From Bdellovibrionales bacterium (GTDB taxonomy: Bacteria > Bdellovibrionota > UBA1018), in assembly GCA_016786465.1 (NCBI GenBank), contig JAEUWC010000030.1, positions 1 to 64,000 on the forward strand: a DNA stretch of 64,000 nt, written 5' to 3'. Every line of letters begins with the position of its first letter. The first letter of the stretch is position 1. The position numbers were made by a program, and so were the translations under genes. This document shows positions 1 to 11,446 of this stretch, one piece after another. A model generated the notes under the pieces. That model was not told where the DNA came from. It searched no databases and saw only the letters and a program-made list of their open reading frames with translations.

Positions 1-1851
<1,851 letters not shown>

Positions 1852-1886
1852 AGATATGCCTCCCCTTTTTTTAAATAAGTTTATTT

Positions 1887-1923
1887 GTACCCCCATATGT
1901 GGTGCTGGGTACGCGAGTGTCAA
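1887..1923 (-). promoter_or_regulatory. Candidate groESL promoter with overlapping inverted repeat
   Basis: On the minus strand a perfect TTGACA (1923-1918) is followed after 18 nt by CATATG (1899-1894), a weak -10. An inverted repeat GTACCC (1887-1892) / GGGTAC (1907-1912) straddles the -10 and could be an operator. The left half of a CIRCE element is only loosely matched and the right half is absent. This is inference from spacing and position only. Confidence 0.35.
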
Positions 1924-2021
1924 TCGATAAGCCCTGATTTTCCTGAAAACCTCGATTTTAAGCGGGCTGGCGGCGATCTTGCTTCTTGCTTGACCCCGCG
2001 CGTCATGGTACCGGAATCGGT

Positions 2022-2522
2022 ATGCTAGGGAAGAAAAATCGTTGGGGTGCCCGGTTCATGGGACTTTCGTTGGCTTTGGTGGCTTCGCAGGGCGTTGCTA
2101 TGGCCAGTGCCAAGCTACCTAAGGGGCTAAAATCAAAGCGAAAATCATCGCCTGCGGGGCTTGAAGCCGCAAATGCGGAAGTTTTCCAGGCCGTCCAAGG
2201 CAAGGGTGACCTGTCTGTGTATGAAGTCCCGAAAATGGCTCCAGCAGCGGCTCCAGAACTTCCAGCTGCGCCAGTGGCTGAAGCTCCGAACCCTCCGACC
2301 AACCCGATTCCAGTTCCGGTAACAGCCACAGTGGCCGCAGCGCCTGCCCCGGTGAAAACTTACGACGAAGTTCCGGACGGCTTGGCCGATGCGCTGGAAA
2401 AGCGCTTGGACCTGGTTGAAAAATTGATTCGCGATCACAAGCGCGCTTACGACTACCGCAGTCACACTGTGAAGCAGCTTGAAGAGATTTTGGAAAAGCT
2501 CGAAGCCGAAACATCTAGTTGA
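2022..2522 (+). CDS. Exported Pro/Ala-rich protein with C-terminal coiled coil, function unknown
   Basis: I do not recognise a family. From the ATG at 2022 the protein has 166 residues. It has a basic N-terminus and a hydrophobic stretch ([18 protein letters not shown], residues 13-30) that reads as a signal peptide, then a Pro/Ala/Val-rich linker. A charged helical end ([16 protein letters not shown] and onward to [12 protein letters not shown]) has heptad character and could form a coiled coil. A TTG at 1986 in the same frame would give 12 more residues but would put extra sequence before the signal peptide, so ATG 2022 is preferred. It is probably periplasmic. It lies between groES (divergent) and tRNA-Phe. 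Confidence 0.6.
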   Translation: MLGKKNRWGARFMGLSLALVASQGVAMASAKLPKGLKSKRKSSPAGLEAANAEVFQAVQGKGDLSVYEVPKMAPAAAPELPAAPVAEAPNPPTNPIPVPVTATVAAAPAPVKTYDEVPDGLADALEKRLDLVEKLIRDHKRAYDYRSHTVKQLEEILEKLEAETSS

Positions 2523-2577
2523 AAAAGCCAGGTTGATCTTATAGCTAACTAGCTTCTTCAGATTTTCATCTGACCGT

Positions 2578-2653
2578 GGCCTGGTAGCTCAGTCGGTAGA
2601 GCAGCGCCCTGAAAAGGCGTGTGTCGGCAGTTCGATTCTGTCCCAGGCCACCA
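2578..2653 (+). tRNA. tRNA-Phe (GAA)
   Basis: This is a complete 76-nt cloverleaf with an encoded CCA end. The acceptor stem GGCCTGG (2578-2584) pairs with CCAGGCC (2643-2649), followed by discriminator A and CCA (2651-2653). The anticodon stem GCGCC/GGCGT encloses the loop CTGAAAA, giving anticodon GAA. The T-loop TTCGATT is present. Confidence 0.95.
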
Positions 2654-2697
2654 CTTTTTCGCCTGAACAACTAGCCCGAAAGACGGGTGTTTCCGTG

Positions 2698-5055
2698 CTA
2701 GCGCAACAATGGATCACACGGCCCACTGGCTGTCGTAGTCGAAGGTGGCGTCTTGATGTCCTTAAGTCTTTCGACTCGATCTAAGTATTTCTGTGCTTCA
2801 TCAGGATTGAGCTCTTTCAGTTGTAACGAATCGCGCACCGAGTTCATGAGGTGGTCATCGATCCAGGGGCCGATTTTGCCACTTTCGCGAAGTTCAAAAA
2901 TTTCCGAAAACGTACTTGCGGCTAGCTTGGAGCGAAGGAAGATGGCCTGAATGAAGGCTTCGTCTAAGATCGCAGCAGTTTGAAGCGTCCGAAGACTTGG
3001 AAGAATCTGAGACAGAAGTTCGGTGTCTTTTTTGCCTCGGGGTCGAAACGAGGAAATAACTTCGCGAACACGTTTGATGTAGTCCTGCGCATGATCTGGC
3101 GACAAAAGATTTACTTTCTTCAGTACTTCTGGAAGCGCAACTTCAAGGACTTTGATTCGATTTTCATAGTTGGCCAGTTGCATTTCAAAGAGAATGAGAC
3201 GTTCATCTGCTTCTTCGGAAATGAGAATCTTGTAGTCTTTGGGAACGAACTTGGGCCAAGGCTTTGTTGAAAGGAATCCTGCTTTTTTGTAGTGGCCCAC
3301 TTCAGCAGGAAAGTGCCAGGTCTTGAGAAACGAGTTTAGTGCCCAGATTCCCTTCAGTCTCAGTTCGTTTAGATTTTCCTGAAAAAGAGAATCAAACCAG
3401 TTCTTCCATCCACCGATCGGGACCTGTCTGGGATTTGTTTGGTAGGCGTACGCGGCAAGCTCAGTACGCACGTTGAGCGCAAGCTCCTTGCTGAGCTGCT
3501 CTGGATTAATCTCGAAGTGTTCGACAATGTTCTTGTAGGTTTCAGGGATGTTGCCGGGCGTTTCGTGAATTTGATAGGCTGCGCTCAAGACATCATTCGA
3601 AAGCTCCAGTGCCTTCTGCGTGCCCGGGTTTCTTTGGTTATACGAACGTATCCGGCTTTCAATCGCTTCGCTTTCGTACTTAATTGTCTTGGGTGGCTTT
3701 AAGTTTCGCGCAACATACATCGCTTTTTCAAATTTTGAAATTTGGCTCGGCACAACTTTAGGATAGCGGACGATACGCGGAAGCGATTTGTATTCGATTT
3801 CTTTTTGGACTTCGACCAGCCGTGGTTCAGAAAGGTTGCCTTTCCATCGGTAGTAGTTCCTATTGTGGTGATTGTGCTTTTTCGCGATTTTACCGATTTT
3901 TTCCCATTGCTTGGGTTCCCTGAGTTTGACGGGGGCTCCGGGAAAGGAATTAAACCCATCGCGAATTGCATCCGTGTTGACCACGTGGTCAGCTTCGTCC
4001 GGAGATACCAGTATTTGTTGGGTTTGGTAGTGATTGGCGATGGATTGAAGGACTTTCCTAGTCCGATCGGTTGAAAAGTTGCTTCCATTCAGGGTGATTA
4101 CGTAGGGGATCACCTTCCCTTTATGTTTCACTTCAAGCAGTAGAACATAGCCGATTGGAGTTAAGTCTTGGCGTGCGCTTGGATAGATCCAAAAAACGCG
4201 AACGTCAGGATGAAGCCCGTAAAAAGGAATCGTGTCTGACGAGCAATCCTGTCCGGCCTCGGACCGGAGAACCGTAAACTGAGGCGGAGCAATTTCGAAA
4301 ACGTACTGGTCTTGACTGAGGGGTTCTCCAGACTTTGAAAGGGCAGTAGTCGCAGGGATAATCGTTTTTTCGACCCATTGTTGATCAATTTTCGGAAATT
4401 CATCTTTGAGTTGTCTGGCTTTTTCGATCCAGGGCGAAAGCAAGATCGAATTCCGTAGATCGAGGCGGTAGCCGTCCAAATAAAGTGATTGAAGTGCGGA
4501 AGGAGTCAGCGCCCGGATTCGTTCAGAAAGACTTTCTTGATGGTCTCGGGCTTCCCCGTTTGCGTCGAAGAGTAGCGGCGACAAACGCAGGAGCCTTTTA
4601 AGGTCCTTCGTGAAGAAGTCTGCGCGATTGGGTTGCTCAGCAGAACGCAGTTTGAGTTCGTCATAAAGTTCAAAAAATGACTTACCTAGAATCAGCGTTT
4701 GATCGGGTGCCAATAAGCGGAGGTCATTCAATAACTGCTCCCGTACCGCCGTCAATTTTGCTTCGTCATAGTTGGGTTCCTGGGTATAGAAACTCACCTC
4801 GAAACGTTCCTGGCTTGAAATCGTGTAGAAAGATTTTTCTTTTGGAAATAAGGCTTCAACCTCGGCCATCCCCTTTGCGTGCCAGGTTCTTCGGCTGACC
4901 TTTAAGGGGCGCATTTCGCTTGGAAGACCAAACACGAATTCGAACTCACCCGTTCGAGTGTTAAAGTCGGGTCGCCAGGAGTCGTCGCTCAGGGCTTGAG
5001 CCGAAGTCAGTGATAAAATCAGAGCACTTAGGCTCAGAAATCTGAAATAAAGCAT
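2698..5055 (-). CDS. Large secreted protein of unknown function (785 aa)
   Basis: I do not recognise the family. The ATG at 5055 begins a clear signal peptide (residues 1-21, ending SAQALS), so the protein is exported, probably to the periplasm or beyond. The mature part is mostly alpha/beta in character and rich in charged residues. There are few cysteines, no obvious repeats and no membrane segments after the signal. No catalytic motif stands out. It is a single-gene unit, convergent with tRNA-Phe and divergent from the next exported protein at 5200. Base composition resembles that of its neighbours. Confidence 0.7.
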   Translation of the reverse strand: MLYFRFLSLSALILSLTSAQALSDDSWRPDFNTRTGEFEFVFGLPSEMRPLKVSRRTWHAKGMAEVEALFPKEKSFYTISSQERFEVSFYTQEPNYDEAKLTAVREQLLNDLRLLAPDQTLILGKSFFELYDELKLRSAEQPNRADFFTKDLKRLLRLSPLLFDANGEARDHQESLSERIRALTPSALQSLYLDGYRLDLRNSILLSPWIEKARQLKDEFPKIDQQWVEKTIIPATTALSKSGEPLSQDQYVFEIAPPQFTVLRSEAGQDCSSDTIPFYGLHPDVRVFWIYPSARQDLTPIGYVLLLEVKHKGKVIPYVITLNGSNFSTDRTRKVLQSIANHYQTQQILVSPDEADHVVNTDAIRDGFNSFPGAPVKLREPKQWEKIGKIAKKHNHHNRNYYRWKGNLSEPRLVEVQKEIEYKSLPRIVRYPKVVPSQISKFEKAMYVARNLKPPKTIKYESEAIESRIRSYNQRNPGTQKALELSNDVLSAAYQIHETPGNIPETYKNIVEHFEINPEQLSKELALNVRTELAAYAYQTNPRQVPIGGWKNWFDSLFQENLNELRLKGIWALNSFLKTWHFPAEVGHYKKAGFLSTKPWPKFVPKDYKILISEEADERLILFEMQLANYENRIKVLEVALPEVLKKVNLLSPDHAQDYIKRVREVISSFRPRGKKDTELLSQILPSLRTLQTAAILDEAFIQAIFLRSKLAASTFSEIFELRESGKIGPWIDDHLMNSVRDSLQLKELNPDEAQKYLDRVERLKDIKTPPSTTTASGPCDPLLR

Positions 5056-5199
5056 TGCTCTATTCTTATCGGACTGGATTCAATTTCCATTGAGGCGCAA
5101 AATCATTGCGTGGGTGTCCAAAGGTTCGACGGAGTCGTTTGAAAAAAGGCCATCAATTCAAGCCTTTTAAACGGCACATGAGATGCATCCTGGTCAGCT

Positions 5200-5682
5200 A
5201 TGAATAAGTTTTACGCAGGCGTATTTTTGGCAAATCTAGTTATTACCCAGAACGCATGGAGCGCTGAAGCCTGCAGCGCCCAGCTTCGAAACGTGATCCA
5301 CAAGCGCGAAAAAGCAGACAAGATTTCAACCATTCCTGCGGCTCCGTTGGTTGTGTTGGGAATCGTTGGGTCGAATCCATTTTTCTTCATCGCAGGTCTG
5401 GCTGTGAAGTTGCCTTTTACGATTTCTGCAAAGCACGCACGTAAGATTCACGACCTGATCATCGAAGCGCATTCGTACCAGAAGATCCCGACCAAGCCGG
5501 AAGGCAGACTGATGACCAAGCTTTTAAAGAAGATCAACAAACACAAAGGCGCAGGTCAAAAGGTCGCTTTCAGTGACCTGGCTGCGGCAATTGTCACGGC
5601 CGACATGGATGGAACGCTTTGCGCTGGGGAAAAAGTCCCCGAGCAATCGGACATGCTGAAAGTGATCGAAGCCCAGATCTAA
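5200..5682 (+). CDS. Small exported or membrane protein, unknown
   Basis: This 160-residue protein is of unknown family. A signal peptide (residues 1-22, cleavage near AWSA-EACS) is followed by a short Cys-containing segment. A hydrophobic stretch at about residues 46-72 (PLVVLGIVGSNPFFFIAGLA) could be a membrane helix, so the protein may be inner-membrane anchored with its C-terminus in one compartment. The C-terminal half is basic (KLLKKINKHKG). A DMDGTL string near residue 142 resembles a HAD motif but lies too near the C-terminus to be one. The start has only a weak ribosome binding site. Confidence 0.6.
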   Translation: MNKFYAGVFLANLVITQNAWSAEACSAQLRNVIHKREKADKISTIPAAPLVVLGIVGSNPFFFIAGLAVKLPFTISAKHARKIHDLIIEAHSYQKIPTKPEGRLMTKLLKKINKHKGAGQKVAFSDLAAAIVTADMDGTLCAGEKVPEQSDMLKVIEAQI

Positions 5683-5773
5683 TCTATTGTTCATTAGTTG
5701 AAACAATCATTTCATATTGTACCGTCTAACAAACGGCCTCGAAATCACGTAGATTCAGTGCAAAGAGGCCAAT

Positions 5774-6631
5774 ATGAAAAAACTATCCTTCATTCAACGC
5801 ACGCAAAGTGAACACTGGGTCGGCGACGGCTTTCCGGTTCGCAATATTTTTTCCTATGACGACGTCGCTGAAGAAATGTCGCCATTTCTGTTGTTGGACT
5901 ATGCGGGCCCAAAGAATTTTCCAGCCACCAGCGAAAAGCGCGGGGTGGGTGAACACCCTCATCGCGGGTTCGAAACAGTAACCATCGTTTACGACGGTGA
6001 AGTCGAGCATCGCGATTCTTCGGGTGGCGGCGGAAAAATCGGCCCGGGCGAAGTTCAATGGATGACGGCTGCGTCGGGCGTCGTCCACGAAGAATACCAC
6101 GGGCGTGAATACGCTAAGCGCGGAGGACCTTTCGAAGTTGTCCAGCTTTGGGTCAACCTTCCAAAGAAAGACAAAATGACGAAGCCCCGATATCAGGGAA
6201 TCACGCGCGATCAGATTTCTGAAGTGGCGATTCCGGGTGGCAAGTTGCGGGTCATCGCAGGTTCATATGAATCCACAAAGGGCCCGGCGCTTACGTTCAG
6301 CCCGATGAATATTTGGGACATTCGCGCAGAAGCCGGAAAGAAGTTTGAATTCAAACTTCCAAATGGTTTCACGACGGGTCTTTTGGTCCTTCGTGGAAGA
6401 ATCAAGCTGCCTAGCGGTGAAGAAATTCGTCCGGCGGAAATGGCCGTTATGGAACGTGAAGGTACGGATTTTTCTTTCGAAGCTACGGAAGAAAGCGTTC
6501 TTTTGCTTTTAAACGGTCAACCCTTGAACGAGCCCATTGTCGGAGCGGGTCCGTTTGTCATGAACACCGAGGCTGAGATTCGCCAGGCGTACATGGATTA
6601 TCGAAGTGGAAAAATGGGTCACCTTTCGTAA
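5774..6631 (+). CDS. Pirin family protein
   Basis: This is a bicupin of the pirin/YhhW family, 285 residues, with pirin N- and C-terminal cupin domains. The four metal ligands of the family are visible: H61 and H63 in HPHRGFET, and H105 and E107 in VVHEEYHG. Bacterial pirins are metal-binding proteins. Some act as quercetin 2,3-dioxygenases and the native substrate is usually unknown. The start has a GAGG site 7 nt upstream. It is followed after 9 nt by an FMN-dependent reductase, a pairing that suggests a redox or quinone role (inference). Confidence 0.9.
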   Translation: MKKLSFIQRTQSEHWVGDGFPVRNIFSYDDVAEEMSPFLLLDYAGPKNFPATSEKRGVGEHPHRGFETVTIVYDGEVEHRDSSGGGGKIGPGEVQWMTAASGVVHEEYHGREYAKRGGPFEVVQLWVNLPKKDKMTKPRYQGITRDQISEVAIPGGKLRVIAGSYESTKGPALTFSPMNIWDIRAEAGKKFEFKLPNGFTTGLLVLRGRIKLPSGEEIRPAEMAVMEREGTDFSFEATEESVLLLLNGQPLNEPIVGAGPFVMNTEAEIRQAYMDYRSGKMGHLS

Positions 6632-6640
6632 GGAGCAGAC

Positions 6641-7195
6641 ATGAAAGTCTTTATTTTTGGAGCAGCTTTACGAAAGGACTCGTTGAATCAAGAGCTAGCC
6701 CGCCAGGCGGCAAGGATCTTGGGTGAAGTTTCCGGGATCAGTGTCGACTTGGCGGCGTTTAGTGAATTTCCGATGCCCGTTTACGACGGCGACCTTGAAG
6801 AATCTTCAGGGATGCCTGAAGGGGCCGAGAAACTAGCGGCCAGAATCGCCGCAGCCGATGCAATTGTGATTTCAGCACCTGAATACAACGGCAGTATTTC
6901 GGGTGCGCTGAAGAACGCAATCGACTGGGTATCAAGAAGCGACAACAATCCATTCGACGGACGACCCTTGCTATTGATGGGAGCGTCCCCAGGCGCACTG
7001 GGCGCTGTGCGCGGGCTTTGGCACACGCGCGTTCCTTTTGAAGCGATGGGATCGTTGGTGTATCCCGAGCTTTTTGGGCTTCCTAGGGCACACCAGGCTT
7101 TTGCAGACATCGGCTTTGCGGATGCAAAAACAGAATCACGCCTGAAAGAATTACTTCAGGATTTTTCAAAGTTTGCTTTAAAGCTGAAAAATTGA
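6641..7195 (+). CDS. NADPH-dependent FMN reductase (ChrR/YieF-like)
   Basis: This 184-residue flavodoxin-fold protein is of the NADPH-dependent FMN reductase family, cytoplasmic, using FMN to reduce quinones or metals. The N-terminal FMN phosphate loop (GAALRKDSLN, residues 7-16) and the diagnostic PEYNGSISGALKNAIDW segment (about residues 80-96) are present. A strong AAGGAG site precedes the ATG. It is co-oriented with the pirin gene 9 nt upstream, and the two are likely one transcript. The exact substrate cannot be told from sequence. Confidence 0.9.
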   Translation: MKVFIFGAALRKDSLNQELARQAARILGEVSGISVDLAAFSEFPMPVYDGDLEESSGMPEGAEKLAARIAAADAIVISAPEYNGSISGALKNAIDWVSRSDNNPFDGRPLLLMGASPGALGAVRGLWHTRVPFEAMGSLVYPELFGLPRAHQAFADIGFADAKTESRLKELLQDFSKFALKLKN

Positions 7196-7204
7196 ATTGA
7201 CGGT

Positions 7205-9439
7205 CTACAGGTCCCAAAGAAGCGAATTGACCTGACCAAAGTTCGAATCGGTCATATTCGAAGCGCCCAATTCTCCTGGGCCATCAAATACAGCGTTTCC
7301 ATAGGTCACAGTCAGCGTTCCGCCTGATCCCGTCACTACCGAACTAGACCGCGAATATCCTGAAGGCTGGTGCAGTGTCATGCCGTTGCTGTTGCCCGAC
7401 GGCCAAGCAAAACCGACAGTGTAAGTTCCTGGAGTCAGAACTACTGGGTTAGTGAACAGGAACATGGTTTGTCCGGTGCCGGTTTTCACCGGTACGCCAT
7501 TAAAGATCCGAGATGCCAAAACCGTTCCCGAAGTGGCTGGACCTGAAATCACATACATCGTGAATGTGAATGTGTTTGGCCCCGAATAGTAATCACCCAA
7601 CGTCATTCCGTAAAGGCGCGCTGTTGCGCCAGAAGTCGTGATGGTGATCATGTCACTGTTGGCGATGGTGTACCCCCAGCTTCCGGCGAATCCCGAAGAC
7701 TGAGTCAGGTAGTCCGAAGAAGACCCTTCGGAAACGGTTGAAGCTCTTGAGGTGTAGACCAGCATTCCCGTTGGCGTCGGTAATGTCGCTGCGATTCGTT
7801 CAACCGTGTTTGCGTCGCGGTTACCGTCGGTGTCCCTGGCGCGAACGACAAAGTAAAAAGTCATTCCCGCGGGAAGCCCAGAAACAACGGCACTTGTGGC
7901 GCCAGGGGCTGTCGTCGAATCGGGCGTTACAAAGTTTTGCCCGCCCGAACTTGATGCTGGGTAGATGTCATAAACAATTGAACCTTGTGGCGTTACGACG
8001 TCGGTTGCGGGCGACCAAGTCAGAAGCACTGAAGTGGTTGTGATGGCCACAGCAGAAGTCAGTCCGGCAAAAGTAGGTGCTGTTGGATCGACGATCGTGG
8101 CAGTCCGTTCGACCGTGTTAGTATCGCGGTTTCCGGCCACATCGCGTGCGCGCACGACGAAGTAGTAAGGAATTCCTGCCAGAAGAGAAGTGACCGTGTA
8201 GGATGTCGCACCCGGACCCGTCGAATAGGACGGAACGGTGAAATTCTGTCCGCCCGAACTATTGGCCTGATAGATATCGTAGATGATGGATCCCGTTGCC
8301 GTTACGTTATCGGAAGCCGGTGACCAAGAAAGATCGATACTGGACGGAGCGTTGCCAGTTGCGACCGAGACCCCCGAAAAGATGGGCGCCGTGGTGTCCA
8401 GTGGAGCGGCAGTAAATTGTACGGTGTTTGTGTCGCGATTTCCGGCCGCATCGCGGGCTCGTACGACGAAATAGTAAGTCACACCTTGGGTTAGTCCCGT
8501 TGCCACGTAGCTGGTTGCTCCGGCCGCAGAAACATAGCTGGCAGAACCAAAATTCTGGGTGCCCGACGTGGTTGAAAAATAGATGTCATACAGCAAAGAT
8601 CCCGCCGCCGTGACGTTGTCAGTAGCCGAGGACCAGTTCAACTGAACCGACCCTGACCCCATTCCGGTTGCCGAAGTCAGACCTGCAAAAGTCGGGGCCT
8701 GCGTATCGGCCATGAACTGGGAAAGTTCGACGACATTGGTTTCCGTGTTACTTGCACCATCGCGTGCGCGGACGACATAGTAATAGGTCTGTCCTTGTAG
8801 CAACGCACTTGAAGTCCACGAAAGCGCGCCGCCGCTGACTGTTGCCGTTGGCGTCCCAAAGCTTTGGCCGCCCGATGTGGTCGCTTGATAAATCAGGTAA
8901 GTCATTCCGCTGGTTGGCGTAATGTTGTCGCTGGCCGCCGACCAGCTCAAAGTGATCGTGTTTGCGCCCGAAGAAATTCCCGACACGCCTGAAAATGTTG
9001 GCGGCATCGTATCCGGACTTGTAGTCACATTTCGCTCGACGGCGTTAGTATCTTCGTTTCCTGCTAAGTCTTTTGCGCGGACCACCACGTAGTAAGTCGT
9101 GTTTGGAAGAAGTCCGGTGATGGAATGGGTCGTTGCCCCAGCTGCAGTGATGCTGGTGGGGCTTGAAAAGTTTTGGGCGCCCGAAGTCACTGAAACATAG
9201 ACGGTGTAATAGATGGATGAACTTGCAGTTTGGTCGTCTGTTGCAAGTGCCCAGCCTAAATCAATTTGAGAAGGTCCAGGGGCTGTCGCTGAAGCTAGGC
9301 CAGAAAAAGTAGGTGCAGCTGAATCAGCAGTTAGCGTCAGGTCGTTTTCCCATGCCAGCTTGCTGCGAAAGCAAGAGCTCAGGCCAACGACAAGCCCCAA
9401 GCAAAGGACTGCTTTACTGAATCCCCAAAACCTAACCAT
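7205..9439 (-). CDS. Lipoprotein with five fibronectin type III repeats
   Basis: This is a 744-residue surface or periplasmic lipoprotein. The signal peptide ends in a lipobox (VGLSSC, Cys about residue 23). Five FN3 modules of about 100 residues each follow (roughly 42-140, 146-240, 247-345, 350-445 and 450-550). Each starts with a TAPTFSG/PPTFSG type segment and carries the TYYVVVRAKD/YYFVVRARD strand followed by AGNRDTNTVE. The last ~190 residues form a separate Gly/Ser/Thr-rich beta domain. The repeats are alike at DNA level, which suggests recent homogenisation. It probably mediates adhesion or binding (inference). It is convergent with the FMN reductase. Confidence 0.85.
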   Translation of the reverse strand: MVRFWGFSKAVLCLGLVVGLSSCFRSKLAWENDLTLTADSAAPTFSGLASATAPGPSQIDLGWALATDDQTASSSIYYTVYVSVTSGAQNFSSPTSITAAGATTHSITGLLPNTTYYVVVRAKDLAGNEDTNAVERNVTTSPDTMPPTFSGVSGISSGANTITLSWSAASDNITPTSGMTYLIYQATTSGGQSFGTPTATVSGGALSWTSSALLQGQTYYYVVRARDGASNTETNVVELSQFMADTQAPTFAGLTSATGMGSGSVQLNWSSATDNVTAAGSLLYDIYFSTTSGTQNFGSASYVSAAGATSYVATGLTQGVTYYFVVRARDAAGNRDTNTVQFTAAPLDTTAPIFSGVSVATGNAPSSIDLSWSPASDNVTATGSIIYDIYQANSSGGQNFTVPSYSTGPGATSYTVTSLLAGIPYYFVVRARDVAGNRDTNTVERTATIVDPTAPTFAGLTSAVAITTTSVLLTWSPATDVVTPQGSIVYDIYPASSSGGQNFVTPDSTTAPGATSAVVSGLPAGMTFYFVVRARDTDGNRDANTVERIAATLPTPTGMLVYTSRASTVSEGSSSDYLTQSSGFAGSWGYTIANSDMITITTSGATARLYGMTLGDYYSGPNTFTFTMYVISGPATSGTVLASRIFNGVPVKTGTGQTMFLFTNPVVLTPGTYTVGFAWPSGNSNGMTLHQPSGYSRSSSVVTGSGGTLTVTYGNAVFDGPGELGASNMTDSNFGQVNSLLWDL

Positions 9440-9561
9440 CCTTACTATTCTATAGTCTGGGCCGATCCTTGGTTAGTCGAAATCGAATTCTTAAATGCTT
9501 GGAATCATTAGCTATTAAATCGAATGTTAAGTTGAATTCCAGTTCGAGTATATTGACCCAG

Positions 9562-10494
9562 ATGGATGTAACGGGACTGCCTTTTTCACAACTGAAAGAA
9601 CTTTTCAAAAGCGACTGTCCGCTTTTCTTGTACGTCAACCCAGTCGAATACCATGGACCGCACCTTTCGTTAGGGAACGATCACCATCTTTCTGTCGGAG
9701 TCGCAAAGGCCTTTTTCGATCGAGTCTTGGGGCCGCAGAATCCAGAATGGCGGTTTCTAGAATCAGCACCGATTCCGATGGGCGTCGACCCAGCCGTGGG
9801 TCCTGGATCCCAGTTCACTGGCTTTGAAGACTTGGTTCAAGCAGTAACTGAGGCCGGTCGACGATGGGCGAAACTGGGATGCAGAAGAATGATCGTTTCA
9901 ACTTTTCACGGGGCGCCGGCCCATAACGAGGCCATCGATCGCGCCATCATCAATTGGGAAAAGGCTGGGGTTCTTGGAATCAATTTGATGGCCATCGTGC
10001 TGGATCGGGCAATCGAAGAAACGGATGAAGAAAAAGAAAAACTTTTGGAAAAAGTTTCGGATCCAAAGAAACGGGATTTAGCCCGCGACCGAATGGATGG
10101 CGATTTCCACGCAGGATTCTTCGAAACTTCGCTTGCGATGTACTTCGCGCCCGAAACAGTTTCAAAAGATGTTGCGGAAATTCCAGCTTGCCCAAAGATC
10201 GAACTGACTTCGAGTCAGCAAAAGGTTCTTCGCGGGCTTGAAAGAATGGGTTTGAATCGAAAAGCAAAAGAAATGAAGCTTGCGTTTTTAGGCCTGAATT
10301 GGATGAAAGTGAAGCCATTTCCGGGTTACAGCGGTTATCCGGGCGCTGCGAACGCGGAAGTGGGAAAAGAAATCTTTGAAAGACTTCTTCCTTATTACGA
10401 AGCCGAAGAAAGCCGTGTTTTTCGTGAAGGGAAGCCCAGGACCAAGCCGGTTTTAGGTTGGACCACCCGTTTGACTCACGGATTGCTAAAATAG
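9562..10494 (+). CDS. Creatininase-family amidohydrolase
   Basis: This is a member of the creatininase/MftE fold, metal-dependent amide hydrolases. The N-terminal metal signature EYHGPHLSLGND supplies the Glu, His and Asp ligands. A later FHGAPAH and the HAGFFETS segment match the family. The in-frame TTG at 9469 would add 31 residues of low conservation, whereas the ATG at 9562 gives MDVTGLPF, which fits family starts. No strong ribosome binding site is seen for either. It overlaps the 3' end of the convergent DUF72 gene by 9 bp. A second, membrane-anchored creatininase lies at 53667. The substrate is unknown. Confidence 0.75.
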   Translation: MDVTGLPFSQLKELFKSDCPLFLYVNPVEYHGPHLSLGNDHHLSVGVAKAFFDRVLGPQNPEWRFLESAPIPMGVDPAVGPGSQFTGFEDLVQAVTEAGRRWAKLGCRRMIVSTFHGAPAHNEAIDRAIINWEKAGVLGINLMAIVLDRAIEETDEEKEKLLEKVSDPKKRDLARDRMDGDFHAGFFETSLAMYFAPETVSKDVAEIPACPKIELTSSQQKVLRGLERMGLNRKAKEMKLAFLGLNWMKVKPFPGYSGYPGAANAEVGKEIFERLLPYYEAEESRVFREGKPRTKPVLGWTTRLTHGLLK

Positions 10495-11433
10495 CGTCGG
10501 TTGTTCAGGTTGCCAGTGTGACCACGGCGTCAGGGAACTTCCGTATTTCGAGATCACCGGATTGATTCGATGAATGAAATCATTCACGGTTTCAGGAATT
10601 TTTTCTTCGCTGGGTTCGTGGACGAAAAAAAGAATTCTTCGAATTCCACTTTCCAACCACCCTTCCAATTTCTTTGCCCAGTCATCCAAGCGCTTTCGGT
10701 CGTAGGCGTGTCTTTCGTTTCCGGTGAAACGAATGAAGACCCAATTCGCCGTCAGCGTCAGGTGAAGGACTTCACGCCGTCCGGGGGTGTCGGTGATCAC
10801 GGTAGCTACCTTGTTCTTTTCTAGAATTTCTGTCGCTTCCGGAATCAACATGGAATCCAAGAACCAACCCGGATGCCGAAATTCCACGGCCAAAGCCTGA
10901 TTCCGGTCCCAGGCGTTTTCAATCCAGTTTTTCAGCGCGGGAAGCCGATCTGGTGAAAAGCCCGGAGGCAGCTGCAACCAAGCCGGTCCTAATGATTTTT
11001 CCAAATGACCCATTCGTTCTTGAAAGACGCGGGTGATTTCCAGGCATTCTTTCAGCATCCGATCATGCGAAATGATTTTTGGGATCTTTGGACAAAACAA
11101 AAATGGCGATCCCGCTTCCGTTTTCCAGCGCAAGACCGTTTCCAGTTCCGGAATTCCGTAAAATGTCGAATTCAGTTCGACCGTTTGAAATTTTTTAGCG
11201 TAGTGGCCCAGGGCGTTCTTGGTCGTGGTTCCTGCTGGGTATAACGAACCCGGCCAGGAAGGATTGTTCCAAACCGGGCACCCGGTCAGGACTTTCTGGT
11301 CTGCCGGCTTTTGGTTCGCTTTCAGCCATCCAAGGCGTTCGCGCGTGTGAATTGGATCAGGCGGCAAGATCATACGCGCCTGAAATTCAGGTCGATCCAT
11401 CAAGGCAGGATTGGCCAGCGCCCCAAATTCCAT
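10486..11433 (-). CDS. DUF72 (YecE-like) TIM-barrel protein
   Basis: This 315-residue protein belongs to DUF72. The family segments are visible: TGCPVWNNPSWPGSLYP, FQTVELNSTFYGIPE, then AVEFRHPGWF, and WVFIRFTGNE. The family adopts a TIM barrel; its biochemical role is not established. It is the last gene of a minus-strand cluster, 13 nt after the rhodanese stop, suggesting co-transcription. It is convergent with the creatininase and overlaps it by 9 bp. Confidence 0.85.
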   Translation of the reverse strand: MEFGALANPALMDRPEFQARMILPPDPIHTRERLGWLKANQKPADQKVLTGCPVWNNPSWPGSLYPAGTTTKNALGHYAKKFQTVELNSTFYGIPELETVLRWKTEAGSPFLFCPKIPKIISHDRMLKECLEITRVFQERMGHLEKSLGPAWLQLPPGFSPDRLPALKNWIENAWDRNQALAVEFRHPGWFLDSMLIPEATEILEKNKVATVITDTPGRREVLHLTLTANWVFIRFTGNERHAYDRKRLDDWAKKLEGWLESGIRRILFFVHEPSEEKIPETVNDFIHRINPVISKYGSSLTPWSHWQPEQPTLF

Positions 11434-11446
11434 TCAGTGAAGAATC

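Noticed and set aside
1894-1923. CIRCE (HrcA) element upstream of groES
   Set aside because: The left half TTGACACTC matches 7 of 9 positions, but no right half GAGTGCTAA follows at the correct spacing.
3978-3991. TGACCACGTGGTCA perfect palindrome
   Set aside because: Lies within a coding region with a normal amino-acid reading; no second copy seen nearby.
5200-5682. HAD phosphatase from DMDGTL string
   Set aside because: The string lies about 20 residues from the C-terminus, where a HAD motif I cannot function.
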